A DNA stretch of 46,400 nt. Source: Cohnella nanjingensis. Its GTDB lineage: Bacteria > Bacillota > Bacilli > Paenibacillales > Paenibacillaceae. The stretch is from positions 1-46,400 of the forward strand of contig NZ_JACJVP010000074.1 of assembly GCF_014212125.1 (NCBI RefSeq). Reading direction: 5' to 3'. Below the pieces are notes generated by a model. The model searched no databases and had not been told where the DNA came from. It was given only the letters and a program-made list of their open reading frames with translations. Shown here in pieces: positions 24,782 through 34,553 of the stretch (its first letter is position 1; every line of letters starts with the position of its first letter). The position numbers were made by a program, and so were the translations under genes.

Positions 24782-26334
24782 CTTCCGATCTCCTCGCTCT
24801 CTCGTATCGTTGGTTGCCGTAAGGCTGATTCTACTTGCGACAGCAGGCTGCCGCTCTTCAGCAAGCCGTAGATCCGCTCCACGTCGCCCGTGAGCGCGCG
24901 ATCTTCCGCCAGAAACGGCACGGCCTCCCGGATCGCCCGATAGGCCGCTTCCGTCCCCCTGCCCAGCTTCGGGCTCCCCCGCAGATCGACGGCCTGAGCG
25001 GCGTGCATCAGCTCGATGGCGACGACATACAGCAGCCGATCGGCGATCTCTCTCGTCTTGGACACGACGAACGGCGCGTTGGCCGCGTGGTCTTCGATGT
25101 CGCCGGCGAGCGAAGCGTAATCGCCGGATGCCGGGTTCGACAGATGCCGGATCTCCGTGTCCAGCGACGTCGCGGTCTTCTGCAGCGTACAAAAGCCGAT
25201 CGACCGCGCCTCGTCGGGCGTCAGGAAACGGCTCAGCCCCGTGAAGGCGGGCGTGCCGAGCTTAATCGTCCGCAAGCTGGAGCAGCGCGACACGTGATGC
25301 AGCGCCTGGCCGAGCATCTCGAATCCGAGCGTCCAGACGACCGGCTCAAAGTGCGCGTTGGCCACGAAGCGCTCTTCGTCCCACAGCAGCGCGGGGTTGT
25401 CGTCGCTGCTGTTCAGATGGAGGAGGAGCTGATCTCGGGTGTAGCGCAGCGCGTCCCGGGCCGCGCCATGGATCTGGCAGGCAGCCCGGAAGCTGAGCGG
25501 GTCCTGCAGCTTCTCCGGCGCTTCGCGCCGCCACAGGCCGCCGCCTTCGACGAGCGACCGCGCGTACCGCAGGCTCTCCAGCTGGCCCGGATACGGGCGC
25601 AGCCGGTGCGCGGCTTCGTCCAGCGGGCTCGTCTGTCCCGGCAGCGCTTCGAGCGACAGTGCATAGGCGGTCTCAGCCAGCGAGACGGCGGACGCAGCCT
25701 CCTGCAGCGCGAGCGCGCCGAGCCCGGCCGACAGGGCGTTCGAGCTGACGATCGCAAGCCCGTCCCTCGGCCCGAGTACGAGCGGCGCGAGTCCCGCTTC
25801 CGCCAGGGCGGCCGGCGCGGGCTTCACGGTCCCGCCCGCCTCGACCTCGCCTTCCCCGATGAGGGCGAGACCGATATGCGGCAGGTTCGTAATGTCCGCC
25901 GCGCCGACCGAACCGCGCAGCGGCAGCCGCGGGTGAATGCCGAGATTGAGGAATTCGGCGTAGCGCAGCGCCACGGCCGGCTGTACGCCGGTCCTCCCGG
26001 CGAGCAGCCCGTTCAGCCGGGCCAGCAGCACCGCCCGCACTTCCTCGGCCGTGGCGTAAGGCTGAACGCCTGCGCTATGGGAGAGGATCAGGTTGCGGTT
26101 GTAGGTCTCGAAGAAGGCGGCGTCCACGACCTTGTCCTTGTTCCAGCCGACGCCCCGGTTCAAGCCGTAGACGGGATCGCCGCGCGCCGCGACGGCGAAG
26201 ACGAGCGACCTCGCCTCCGCGAGCCGTTGCCCGGCCTGCTCGGCGATGCGCACGGGCCGGCGATAACGGGCCACCGCGACGATGTCTTCAAGCGTCAAGC
26301 CGACGCCGTCCAGGACGAGCGCATCAGCGGCCAT
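24778..26334 (-). CDS. MIO-less histidine ammonia-lyase homologue, probable ergothionase-type betaine lyase
   Basis: The 518-residue protein aligns along its whole length with the aromatic amino acid lyase family (YGLNRGVGWNKDK near 56-68, ILSHSAGV near 83, SSDDNPAL near 315). True family lyases cyclise Ala-Ser-Gly into the MIO cofactor inside GSVGASGDLAPL. Here residues 141-150 read GSVGAADITN, so the Ser and Gly are Ala146 and Asp147 and MIO cannot form in the known way. Ergothionase, which removes trimethylamine from ergothioneine by acid/base chemistry, is a MIO-free relative of this family. The neighbouring S-methyl-thiohydantoin desulfurase family gene supports such a role. Tyr56 and Lys66/Lys68 are candidate catalytic residues. 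Canonical histidine ammonia-lyase activity is unlikely. It overlaps the upstream DUF917 gene by 11 bases. Confidence 0.85.
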   Translation of the reverse strand: MAADALVLDGVGLTLEDIVAVARYRRPVRIAEQAGQRLAEARSLVFAVAARGDPVYGLNRGVGWNKDKVVDAAFFETYNRNLILSHSAGVQPYATAEEVRAVLLARLNGLLAGRTGVQPAVALRYAEFLNLGIHPRLPLRGSVGAADITNLPHIGLALIGEGEVEAGGTVKPAPAALAEAGLAPLVLGPRDGLAIVSSNALSAGLGALALQEAASAVSLAETAYALSLEALPGQTSPLDEAAHRLRPYPGQLESLRYARSLVEGGGLWRREAPEKLQDPLSFRAACQIHGAARDALRYTRDQLLLHLNSSDDNPALLWDEERFVANAHFEPVVWTLGFEMLGQALHHVSRCSSLRTIKLGTPAFTGLSRFLTPDEARSIGFCTLQKTATSLDTEIRHLSNPASGDYASLAGDIEDHAANAPFVVSKTREIADRLLYVVAIELMHAAQAVDLRGSPKLGRGTEAAYRAIREAVPFLAEDRALTGDVERIYGLLKSGSLLSQVESALRQPTIRESEEIGR

Positions 26335-27416
26335 GAGCCTTGACCTTCCCGTCGTCCAACGCGTAGCGCAGGAGCGGAATACCCAGCGCCTGCTCGACCT
26401 CCGGATAAACGGTAGGATCGGTGACGCCGGCGCTGAGCGGGATGAGCGACCGGTCGATGACGAACACGGCGACGTCCTGCCCTTCCCGCAGATGGCCGAC
26501 GCTGACCGGCGCGCCCGTCTCGAGCGAGAACGTGGCGATGACGTCGGGGAACGTGCTGAGGCGCTTGCCCGCGCCGTCGTCGACCGCCATGTATTCGTTC
26601 ATCACGTGGAGCACGACCGGCTTTCGCCGCGGCGCGGCGACCTCGATCGTGCCGATGTCGAAGGCGCCCGCGTAGCGCACGTCCTTGCGCGAGACGCGTC
26701 CGCGTACGAGCAGCTTGCCGCCCGTATGCCGCACGATCGTCTCCAGCACCCGCTCGGGTCCTCCGGGTTCGGCCCCCAGAATCGCCTCTCCGAGCGCCAG
26801 CGCGCGGCTGATGCCGCCGATCGCGGCATGCTCGCGGATGTGCTTCGCCGGGAGCGGGTGCCGGGCGGCGGCGATAAAGCCGCCCGCCATGTCGGCGGCC
26901 GTCCGCAGGATGTTCGACGTCTGGGCCGGCGACCCGGCGACGACCAGCTCCAGGTACGTGCCGTTCTCCGGCTTCCCGCCCGCTACCGCCTGGATCGTCT
27001 CGAAGTCCGTTCGCGACGCGATCCCGAGCGACCCCATCTTGCCGGTCGGATGCGCCCGGATGTCGCCGGTGGCATCGACGACGTACAGCCCGAGCGCCGC
27101 CGCGGGCAGCCAGCCGTTGATCGTGCTGGACATCCCGTTCTGGGGCGTCATGACCCCCGCGATGCGGCCTTCGTAGCGCTCGATGACGAGCTCGACCGCC
27201 TTGATGTAGTCCTTGCCGAGCATCTGCCAGCCGGTCCCCGCCGGTGCCCCGATCGCCGTACAGGTCAGGATGATGGCGTCGTCCGGCAGCTCGTCGACGG
27301 AGACCAGCTTCGGCCGTCCGACCGCGAGCGCGGCGTTCCCGATCTCCAGGCCGTGATCGACCCAGCCGCCTCCGCCGCTGGCGAAGACCGATCCGCCTTT
27401 GACGGCGGCCGCTACG

Positions 27417-27445
<29 letters not shown>
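26324..27445 (-). CDS. DUF917 protein, S-methyl-thiohydantoin desulfurase family
   Basis: The 373-residue protein begins MNLRELTKHDVAAAVKGG and carries the DUF917 glycine motif SVFASGGGGWVDHGLE near residue 20, with AVGRPKLVSVDELPDD and the central GWLPAAALGLYVVDATGD. Pfam now names this family after S-methyl-thiohydantoin desulfurase, which hydrolyses a thiohydantoin S-methyl thioether to hydantoin and methanethiol; other members lie beside hydantoinases. Between a urocanase homologue and an ammonia-lyase homologue, the desulfurase role fits well. ATG at 27445 is only 1 base from GGAGG. A TTG two codons later has a 7-base spacing and may be the real start. The gene overlaps the end of the hydratase gene by 29 bases. 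Confidence 0.85.
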
Positions 27446-29122
<1,677 letters not shown>

Positions 29123-29126
<4 letters not shown>

Positions 29127-29860
29127 ATCGCCAGCTCCTTCCGTTTGGAATCGTCTACGATGTCTTCGATGGCGAACGCGCGGCAAGGCGCCCCGTCCGT
29201 GCCCTTCAGCTTGATCGGCACGCAGCCGAACAGAAAGCGCGGCGACTGCACGGCGCCCAGGTTCGTCAGCCATTCCAGCATGACGATGCCGCGGGAGAGG
29301 AAGGCCTTATGGTTCGGACTCCAGTCCGCGTGGGACCATGTCCGGCCCTCCGGGGGATGCAGCGGCGGATCGCACAGCATGCAATCCCCCGCGATCGACT
29401 TGATGCCGCGCGCGATCAGCCAATCCGCCGCGTCGGTCGACAGGCCGATCATCTCGTCCCAGAACCGGAACGTGCCGAACGCCTCGTCCGTCCATCCCGT
29501 GCGGAGAACGGCGATGTCACCCGGCCGGACGTCGGCGCCGGAAGCCGTCAGATCGTCCGCCGCGATCGTGCTGCCCGGCCGCTTGTGCCGCAGGTCGATC
29601 ATGACGCCCGGGCCGATGAACGAATCGAGCGGCACCTCGTCGTTGCGCAGCCCGCCCGCGATGAAGTGGGCCGGCGCGTCGTAGTGCGTAAAGTGCTGCG
29701 TGCACATCGTGAAGTTGTGCGAGAGCACCTTGTTCTCCTCGAGCGAAGCGACCCGCTCGATCCGCGTGCCCGACTCCGGCTTGCCGTACACCAGGCTGCG
29801 CGGAAATCCCGCATACGCGACGTCTTCGGCGATCGTGAGCGACAGGTCGGTGATCTTCAT
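29123..29860 (-). CDS. Cyclase-family metal-dependent hydrolase (kynurenine formamidase-like fold)
   Basis: The 245-residue protein belongs to the family that includes kynurenine formamidase and isatin hydrolase, which open or deformylate amide bonds using Mn or Zn. The metal-site motif is TQHFTHYDAPAHF (near residues 53-65), a variant of H-G-T-H-x-D-A-P-x-H; an Asp-Leu-Arg-His segment and GDCMLCDPPLHP near 165 complete the fold. In this operon it could open the hydantoin (or thiohydantoin) ring made by the preceding steps; that is inference. It overlaps both neighbours by the 4-base ATGA arrangement, which implies tight coupling with the flavin monooxygenase and hydratase genes. Confidence 0.85.
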
Positions 29861-31203
29861 GGCGTCCGCACCGCCGCGTAGCGGTTCGCCGGACGCGCCA
29901 GATCCAGGTGATCGCGCAAGGTCGTGCCGGCATATTCCTCCCGGAACAGCCCTCTGCGCTGCAGCTCCGGGATCACCTGATCGACGAAGTCGTCCAGGTT
30001 GCCGGGCAGATGGGAGAACGCGATGTTGAAGCCGTCCGCCGCGCCTTCTTCGAACCACTGCTCCATCCGGTCGGCGATCTGAACGGCCGTGCCGACGAAG
30101 GCGCGCGAGAACGCCGAGTTCGCCCGTTTGACGAGCTCCCGCAGCGTCGGGTTGTCCTGAACGATCATCTCGCGCAGGCGGCGCAGCATCGTCTGGCTCT
30201 GGTTGAAGCCTTCGACCTCCGGCACGAAGGGCAGCGGTTCGTCCAGCGGGTAGCCGGAGACGTCCCGCCCGAGATAGTGAGACAAGAGGTCCAGGCCGAG
30301 CCGCGGCGGGGTCAGGTCGCGGATCGTCTCCCATCGGGCTTGCGCGTCCGCCTCCGTCGCGCCGATGATCGGCATCAGGCCCGGCAAAATCTTCAGCTCG
30401 TCGGGGTGCCGGCCGTACTTGGCCATTCGGCCCTTCAGGTCGGCGTACAGCTTCTTGGCTTCCTCCAGATCCCCGCCCGGGGCGAAGACGACTTCGGCGG
30501 TCGCCGCGGCTAGCTCCCGGCCGGCCTCCGACGCGCCCGCTTGGATAAGGACGGGATAGCCCTGGGGAGGACGGGAGACGTTCAGCGGTCCCCGGACAGC
30601 GAAGTGATCGCCCTTATGGTTCAGGTAGTGAAGCTTGGCCGGATCCGCGAAGACGCCGCTCTCCTTGTCCCGGACCAGCGCGTCCTCCTCCCAGCTGTCC
30701 CACAGTCCCTGCGTCGCGTCGATGAACTCCCGCGCCCGCTCGTACCGCACCGCATGGTACAGGTGCTTCTCCTGCCCGAAGTTGTTCGCCTCCTCGTCCG
30801 TCTGCGAGGTGACGACGTTCCAGCCCGCGCGGCCGCCGCTGAGATGATCCAGCGTACCCAGCTTGCGCGCGATATGGTAGGGCTCGTTGTATGTCGTCGA
30901 GATCGTGGCGGCGAGACCGATCTTCTGCGTCACGGCGGCGAGCGCCGAGAGCAGCGTGAACGGCTCGGGCCGAATGCTGTTGGCATGCCGGACGCTCGAG
31001 TCGAACCGATCCCAGACGTACAGTTCGTCCGCGTAGAAGAACATGTCGAACTTGCCACGCTCCGCCGTCTGGACAATGCGCTTGTAATAATTCAGATCCA
31101 GCAGGCCCGCCGCCTCCGCGCGGGGGTGCCGCCAGCTGGAGATATGCTCTCCCGCCGGGAAGAACATCATGGCGCCAAGCGCCAATTGCCGTTTGCGTGT
31201 CAT
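29857..31203 (-). CDS. NtaA/SnaA/DszA-family FMN-dependent monooxygenase
   Basis: The 448-residue protein is a luciferase-like TIM-barrel flavin monooxygenase. It starts RKRQLALGAMMFFPAGEHISSWRHP, typical of the NtaA/SnaA/DszA/DmoA group, and continues with GRAGWNVVTS (FMN phosphate region, near 147) and PVLIQAGASEAGRE near 230. Such enzymes use FMNH2 from a separate reductase and include several that break C-S or N-C bonds, such as DszA and dimethyl sulfide monooxygenase. If the pathway releases methanethiol or carries an S-methyl group, this enzyme could handle the sulfur or a methylamine; that is inference. No flavin reductase gene is seen nearby. ATG at 31203 has GGAGG 10 bases upstream. 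Confidence 0.87.
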   Translation of the reverse strand: MTRKRQLALGAMMFFPAGEHISSWRHPRAEAAGLLDLNYYKRIVQTAERGKFDMFFYADELYVWDRFDSSVRHANSIRPEPFTLLSALAAVTQKIGLAATISTTYNEPYHIARKLGTLDHLSGGRAGWNVVTSQTDEEANNFGQEKHLYHAVRYERAREFIDATQGLWDSWEEDALVRDKESGVFADPAKLHYLNHKGDHFAVRGPLNVSRPPQGYPVLIQAGASEAGRELAAATAEVVFAPGGDLEEAKKLYADLKGRMAKYGRHPDELKILPGLMPIIGATEADAQARWETIRDLTPPRLGLDLLSHYLGRDVSGYPLDEPLPFVPEVEGFNQSQTMLRRLREMIVQDNPTLRELVKRANSAFSRAFVGTAVQIADRMEQWFEEGAADGFNIAFSHLPGNLDDFVDQVIPELQRRGLFREEYAGTTLRDHLDLARPANRYAAVRTP

Positions 31204-31255
31204 ATCCGCAGATCCTCCTTCATCGCCGCTCGGGCTGCCGCCTCCGCGGCTCGCG

Positions 31256-32179
31256 TCAATCGATCAGTCCTTCGCTCTTCAGCCATTCCTTGGCGACGTC
31301 CAGCGGAGGCCGCTTCTTCAGCTCCACCTCGCCGTTCAGCTTCTGCATCTCGGCGTCCGTGATCTTGTCCTTCAGCTTGTTCAGGACATCCCGCAGCTCC
31401 GGATGCGCCTTCAGCGTCTCTTCCCGGACGACCGGAACGGCGTAATAAGGCACGAATACGTTCTTGTCGTCGTCGAGCGCCACGAGTCCCTGCGCCAGAA
31501 TCTTGCTGTCCGTCGAATAAGAGGCCATGACGTCGATCTGCTTATCCTTGATCGCCTCGTAGGCGATGCCGGGATTCTGGATCGTCTTCGTCTCTTTGAA
31601 CTTCGGTTGATAGACCTTCTCGACGAGCGGCCAGGTGTCTTCGCGCTTCAGGAACTCCTGGCTCGTGCCGAACACGAGCTCGCCCGACTTGGCGGCCAGG
31701 TCCGACGTCGTCTTCAGGCCGTATTGGTCAGCCGTCTCCTTGCGGACGGTGAACCGGTACGTGTCGTTGAAGCCGATCGGATCCAGCGCTTCGATGCCGT
31801 TGCGCTCCTTCAGCAGCTTTTTGACGACGTCGTAAGCTTTCCGCGGCTCGTATTCCGGCTTCTCCTTGAGGATGTTCAAGAGCGCCGTCCCCGTATATTC
31901 CACGTACGTATCGACCTCGCCGTTGTCGATGGCGTTCCACAGCAGCGTATTGTCGAGCGTCTTCAGCTCCGTCTTCAGCTTCGTATCGCGATCGATCAGC
32001 ACCTTCAAGGCATTGCCCAAAATGTCCGATTCCGCGAACCCCTTCGTCGCGACGACGACGGTATCCGCCTTGGAACCGCCCGAGCTGCAGCCTGTCGCCG
32101 CCAGCGCCGCCACCGAGAGGATGGCCGCCGCCGCGGCAACGCTTTTCATCTTGCGCCATAAGATCCGGCTTGTCGTCAT
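31256..32179 (-). CDS. Quaternary-amine/osmoprotectant-type ABC transporter substrate-binding lipoprotein
   Basis: The 307-residue protein has a lipobox (LAATGCSS, Cys near residue 31) and an OpuAC/ProX-type binding domain. Visible family motifs are VVVATKGFAESDILGNAL, VDTYVEYTGTALLN and IGFNDTYRFTVRKE, which in OpuBC/OpuCC-like proteins surround the aromatic cage for trimethylammonium groups. Members import choline, glycine betaine or carnitine. EgtU, the ergothioneine-binding protein, is a related fold, so an ergothioneine-like substrate is possible. ATG at 32179 has a GAGG ribosome site. The gene follows the permease closely (20 bases) and leads into the catabolic genes. Confidence 0.9.
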   Translation of the reverse strand: MTTSRILWRKMKSVAAAAAILSVAALAATGCSSGGSKADTVVVATKGFAESDILGNALKVLIDRDTKLKTELKTLDNTLLWNAIDNGEVDTYVEYTGTALLNILKEKPEYEPRKAYDVVKKLLKERNGIEALDPIGFNDTYRFTVRKETADQYGLKTTSDLAAKSGELVFGTSQEFLKREDTWPLVEKVYQPKFKETKTIQNPGIAYEAIKDKQIDVMASYSTDSKILAQGLVALDDDKNVFVPYYAVPVVREETLKAHPELRDVLNKLKDKITDAEMQKLNGEVELKKRPPLDVAKEWLKSEGLID

Positions 32180-32199
32180 GGATTCCCTCGCCTTTCTCC

Positions 32200-32856
32200 C
32201 TATCCGTTTATTTTTCTTTGGCCGCGCAGCCCCTTGGGGGTCAACGCGCGGTTTAAAGCCAGCAGCAGCAAATTCACGAGAATAACCAGCAGCGAGACCG
32301 GAACGGCCCCTTCGAAAATAGTGATCGTATTGATCATCGTGATGCCCCGCGTGATGATGTCGCCGAGCCCGCCGGCCGCGATATAGGTGGCGATCGTCGC
32401 CATGCTGATCGTCTGGACGGTGACGAGCCGGACGCCCGCCATGATCACGCTCCTGGCGATGGGCAGCTGCACCATGCGCAGCACCTGCCAGCGGGTCATC
32501 CCCATTCCGACGCCGGCTTCGGTCAGCGCGGGATTGACTTCGCTGATGCCGACGAACGTGTTCTGCACGATGGGCAGCAGCGCGTACAGCGTCAAGGCGA
32601 TGATCGCCGGCTTGGCGCCGATGCCGACGAGCGGGATCATGAATCCGAACAGCGCCAGGCTCGGGATCGTCTGGATGACCGAGACGACCGTGATGACGCC
32701 GTTGGCCAATCGTTTGAATCGCGTCAGAAGGACGCCCGCGGGGATGGCGACGAGGCAGGCGATCAGGACGGAGACGGCCGAGAGATACAGGTGCTCCAGC
32801 GTCTTGTCGATGATGAGCGGCCAATCGGCCTGCAGCGTGTTCCAGAATTGATCCAT
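32200..32856 (-). CDS. Quaternary-amine-type ABC transporter permease
   Basis: The 218-residue protein has about six membrane helices and the EAA-type coupling loop EAGVGMGMTRWQVLRMVQLPIA near residues 130-150. The N-terminal HLYLSAVSVLIACLVAIPAGVLL and central VIQTIPSLALFGFMIPLVGIG segments are typical of OpuBB/OpuCB-type permeases. Opu systems often have two permease genes; only one is present here, so the transporter would use a homodimer. It lies 12 bases after the ATPase gene. Confidence 0.9.
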   Translation of the reverse strand: MDQFWNTLQADWPLIIDKTLEHLYLSAVSVLIACLVAIPAGVLLTRFKRLANGVITVVSVIQTIPSLALFGFMIPLVGIGAKPAIIALTLYALLPIVQNTFVGISEVNPALTEAGVGMGMTRWQVLRMVQLPIARSVIMAGVRLVTVQTISMATIATYIAAGGLGDIITRGITMINTITIFEGAVPVSLLVILVNLLLLALNRALTPKGLRGQRKING

Positions 32857-32868
32857 GAGGTTCTCCTT

Positions 32869-33624
32869 CTAAATCTCGAAATTCGCCGCGAAGCGCTCCG
32901 TGCCTAGAAACTCGCGGACGAAAGCGTTCGCGGGCCGCTTCAGCAAGTCTTCGGGAGCGTCGTCCTGCACGAGCTTGCCGTCCTTCAGCAGGACGATCCG
33001 GTCGGCTATCTTGAGCGCCTCGTCGATATCGTGGGTCACGAATACGATCGTCTTCTTGACTTGCTCGTTCAGCTTGATCAGTTCCTTCTGCAGTTGCACC
33101 CGACTGATCGGATCGAGCGCGCTGAACGGCTCATCCATGAGGATGATCGAAGGATTCGCCGCGAGCGCCCTGGCGACTCCGATGCGCTGCTGCTGGCCGC
33201 CGCTCAGCTCGTGCGGATATCGCTTGCGGAACTGGTCCGGCGCGAGGCCGATGAGCGACAGCAGCTCGTCGACCCGATGGTCCAGCCGCTTGCGGCTCTC
33301 GCCCTTCAGGCGGGGGACCACCGTAATGTTGTCCTCGATCGTCATGTGGGGGAACAGCCCGATCTGCTGAATCACATAGCCGATGTTGCGGCGCAGCTCG
33401 ACCGGATTCTGCCGGCCGATCGGCCGGCCTTCGACCAGAATCTCGCCGGCCTCGGGCTCGATGAGCCGGTTGATGAGCTTCAGCAGCGTCGTCTTGCCGC
33501 AGCCGGACGGGCCGATGATGCAGACGATGCGCGCGCGCGGGATCGTCAAGGCGAGTTCTTCGAAGACGTAACCGGTCCCGTACCGTTTGCTGACGCCGCG
33601 GAATTCGACGGCGGCTTCGCCCAT
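32869..33624 (-). CDS. Quaternary-amine-type ABC transporter ATP-binding protein
   Basis: The 251-residue ATPase has Walker A (GPSGCGKTT), the Q-loop (GYVIQQIG), signature LSGGQQQR, Walker B (IILMDEPFSALD) and the H-loop (FVTHD). The sequence pattern matches OpuCA/OpuBA-type ATPases, but the protein is shorter than OpuCA (about 380 residues) and ends near residue 250, so the C-terminal CBS domain pair that senses ionic strength is missing. This points to a catabolic importer rather than an osmotically gated one. ATG at 33624 has AGGAG 8 bases upstream; ATG at 33630 is too close to it. Confidence 0.9.
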   Translation of the reverse strand: MGEAAVEFRGVSKRYGTGYVFEELALTIPRARIVCIIGPSGCGKTTLLKLINRLIEPEAGEILVEGRPIGRQNPVELRRNIGYVIQQIGLFPHMTIEDNITVVPRLKGESRKRLDHRVDELLSLIGLAPDQFRKRYPHELSGGQQQRIGVARALAANPSIILMDEPFSALDPISRVQLQKELIKLNEQVKKTIVFVTHDIDEALKIADRIVLLKDGKLVQDDAPEDLLKRPANAFVREFLGTERFAANFEI

Positions 33625-33678
33625 GTTCATCGCTCCTTTCTGTTTCGTAGATGGGATGGACAGCGCCCTTCGAAACGC

Positions 33679-33716
33679 GAAAAGGCCATGCCTCCCCGAT
33701 CGGGATGACATGGCCT
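33679..33716 (-). terminator. Terminator or attenuator between iclR-type gene and ABC transporter
   Basis: On the minus strand AGGCCATG (33716-33709) pairs with CATGGCCT (33690-33683), enclosing an inner CCCGATCGGG, and is followed by TTTT. It would end or attenuate transcription coming from the regulator into the transporter genes. Confidence 0.6.
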
Positions 33717-33728
33717 CCTAACGTTAGG
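33717..33728. promoter_or_regulatory. Perfect 12-base palindrome, candidate operator for the importer/catabolic genes
   Basis: CCTAACGTTAGG lies in the gap between the regulator stop (33763) and the ATPase gene start (33624), directly next to the hairpin at 33683-33716. A perfect palindrome in this place is a good candidate for the IclR-type regulator. No convincing -35/-10 pair was found beside it. Confidence 0.45.
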
Positions 33729-33762
33729 TGGGCCTATCCTTGATGCGCGCGCCTCGGTCCGT

Positions 33763-34515
33763 TCATTCGGCCGAGACGCCAAGATAGCCTAGCTTGCGGG
33801 ACAGCAGGTCGGTCGCCGTGCGGAGCTGGGCGATCATCCGGCGTTCGCCGGCCTCGTCGCAGCGGAAGCTGGGCCCGGCGATCGAGAGGCTCGCGATCGC
33901 GAGCCCTTGCGCGCCGAATACGGGCGCCGAGATCGCGAACACGTCGGGGTCGACCTCCCCTTTGGTGAGGCTGTACCCTTGCGCGCGGATGGTCTGCAAT
34001 TCCGCTTCGAGCGCCCGCCGTTCCGCCGCGTTCGCGACCGCCGCGACCGTGCGGGCCAGTAGCTTCTCGCTCTCGAAGGCGAGCAGGCTTTTGCCCGACG
34101 CCCCCGAATGGAGCGGCAGGATGCGGCCGTTCTCGATGGCGAATTGGATCAGCCCTTTGCTGCGCACGTTCTGAATGCAGATAACGTCGCTCCCCGTACG
34201 GACGAACAAGGCGGTCGTCTCCGCCGTCTCCGCGGTGAGACGCTCCATCAGCGGCAAGGACAACGAGAGGAGATCCTTCTGCATCTGCTGGTTGAGGCTT
34301 CGCGCCAGATCCAGTATTCGGAGGCCGAGCGCGATCTGCCGCTTGCCGCGGCGTTCGACGATGCCGTTCTGCTCCAGCGTCTGCAGGAAGCGGTACGTGG
34401 TGCTCTCCGGGATCGACACCTTCTCGGAGATCTCGCTCACCGAGAGGGTGCCTTCCGCTTCGGACAGCGCGAACAGAATGTCGAGCGCCCGGCTTAGTGT
34501 CTGTGTTCCGTTCAT
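33763..34515 (-). CDS. IclR-family transcriptional regulator
   Basis: The 250-residue protein has an N-terminal winged helix-turn-helix (LSVSEISEKVSIPESTTYRFLQTL, residues 23-46) and a C-terminal IclR effector-binding domain. The effector domain shows the usual IQNVRSKG and LPLHSGASGKSLLAF segments (near 115-145). IclR regulators commonly control catabolic operons in response to the pathway substrate, which suits its place ahead of the importer and degradation genes. It follows the upstream DUF427 gene by 38 bases on the same strand. A hairpin and a palindrome lie downstream, so it may be partly uncoupled from the genes that follow. Confidence 0.92.
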   Translation of the reverse strand: MNGTQTLSRALDILFALSEAEGTLSVSEISEKVSIPESTTYRFLQTLEQNGIVERRGKRQIALGLRILDLARSLNQQMQKDLLSLSLPLMERLTAETAETTALFVRTGSDVICIQNVRSKGLIQFAIENGRILPLHSGASGKSLLAFESEKLLARTVAAVANAAERRALEAELQTIRAQGYSLTKGEVDPDVFAISAPVFGAQGLAIASLSIAGPSFRCDEAGERRMIAQLRTATDLLSRKLGYLGVSAE

Positions 34516-34553
34516 GGGATCTCCCGTTTCTTCCTGTGATCAGGTCAGTACGT

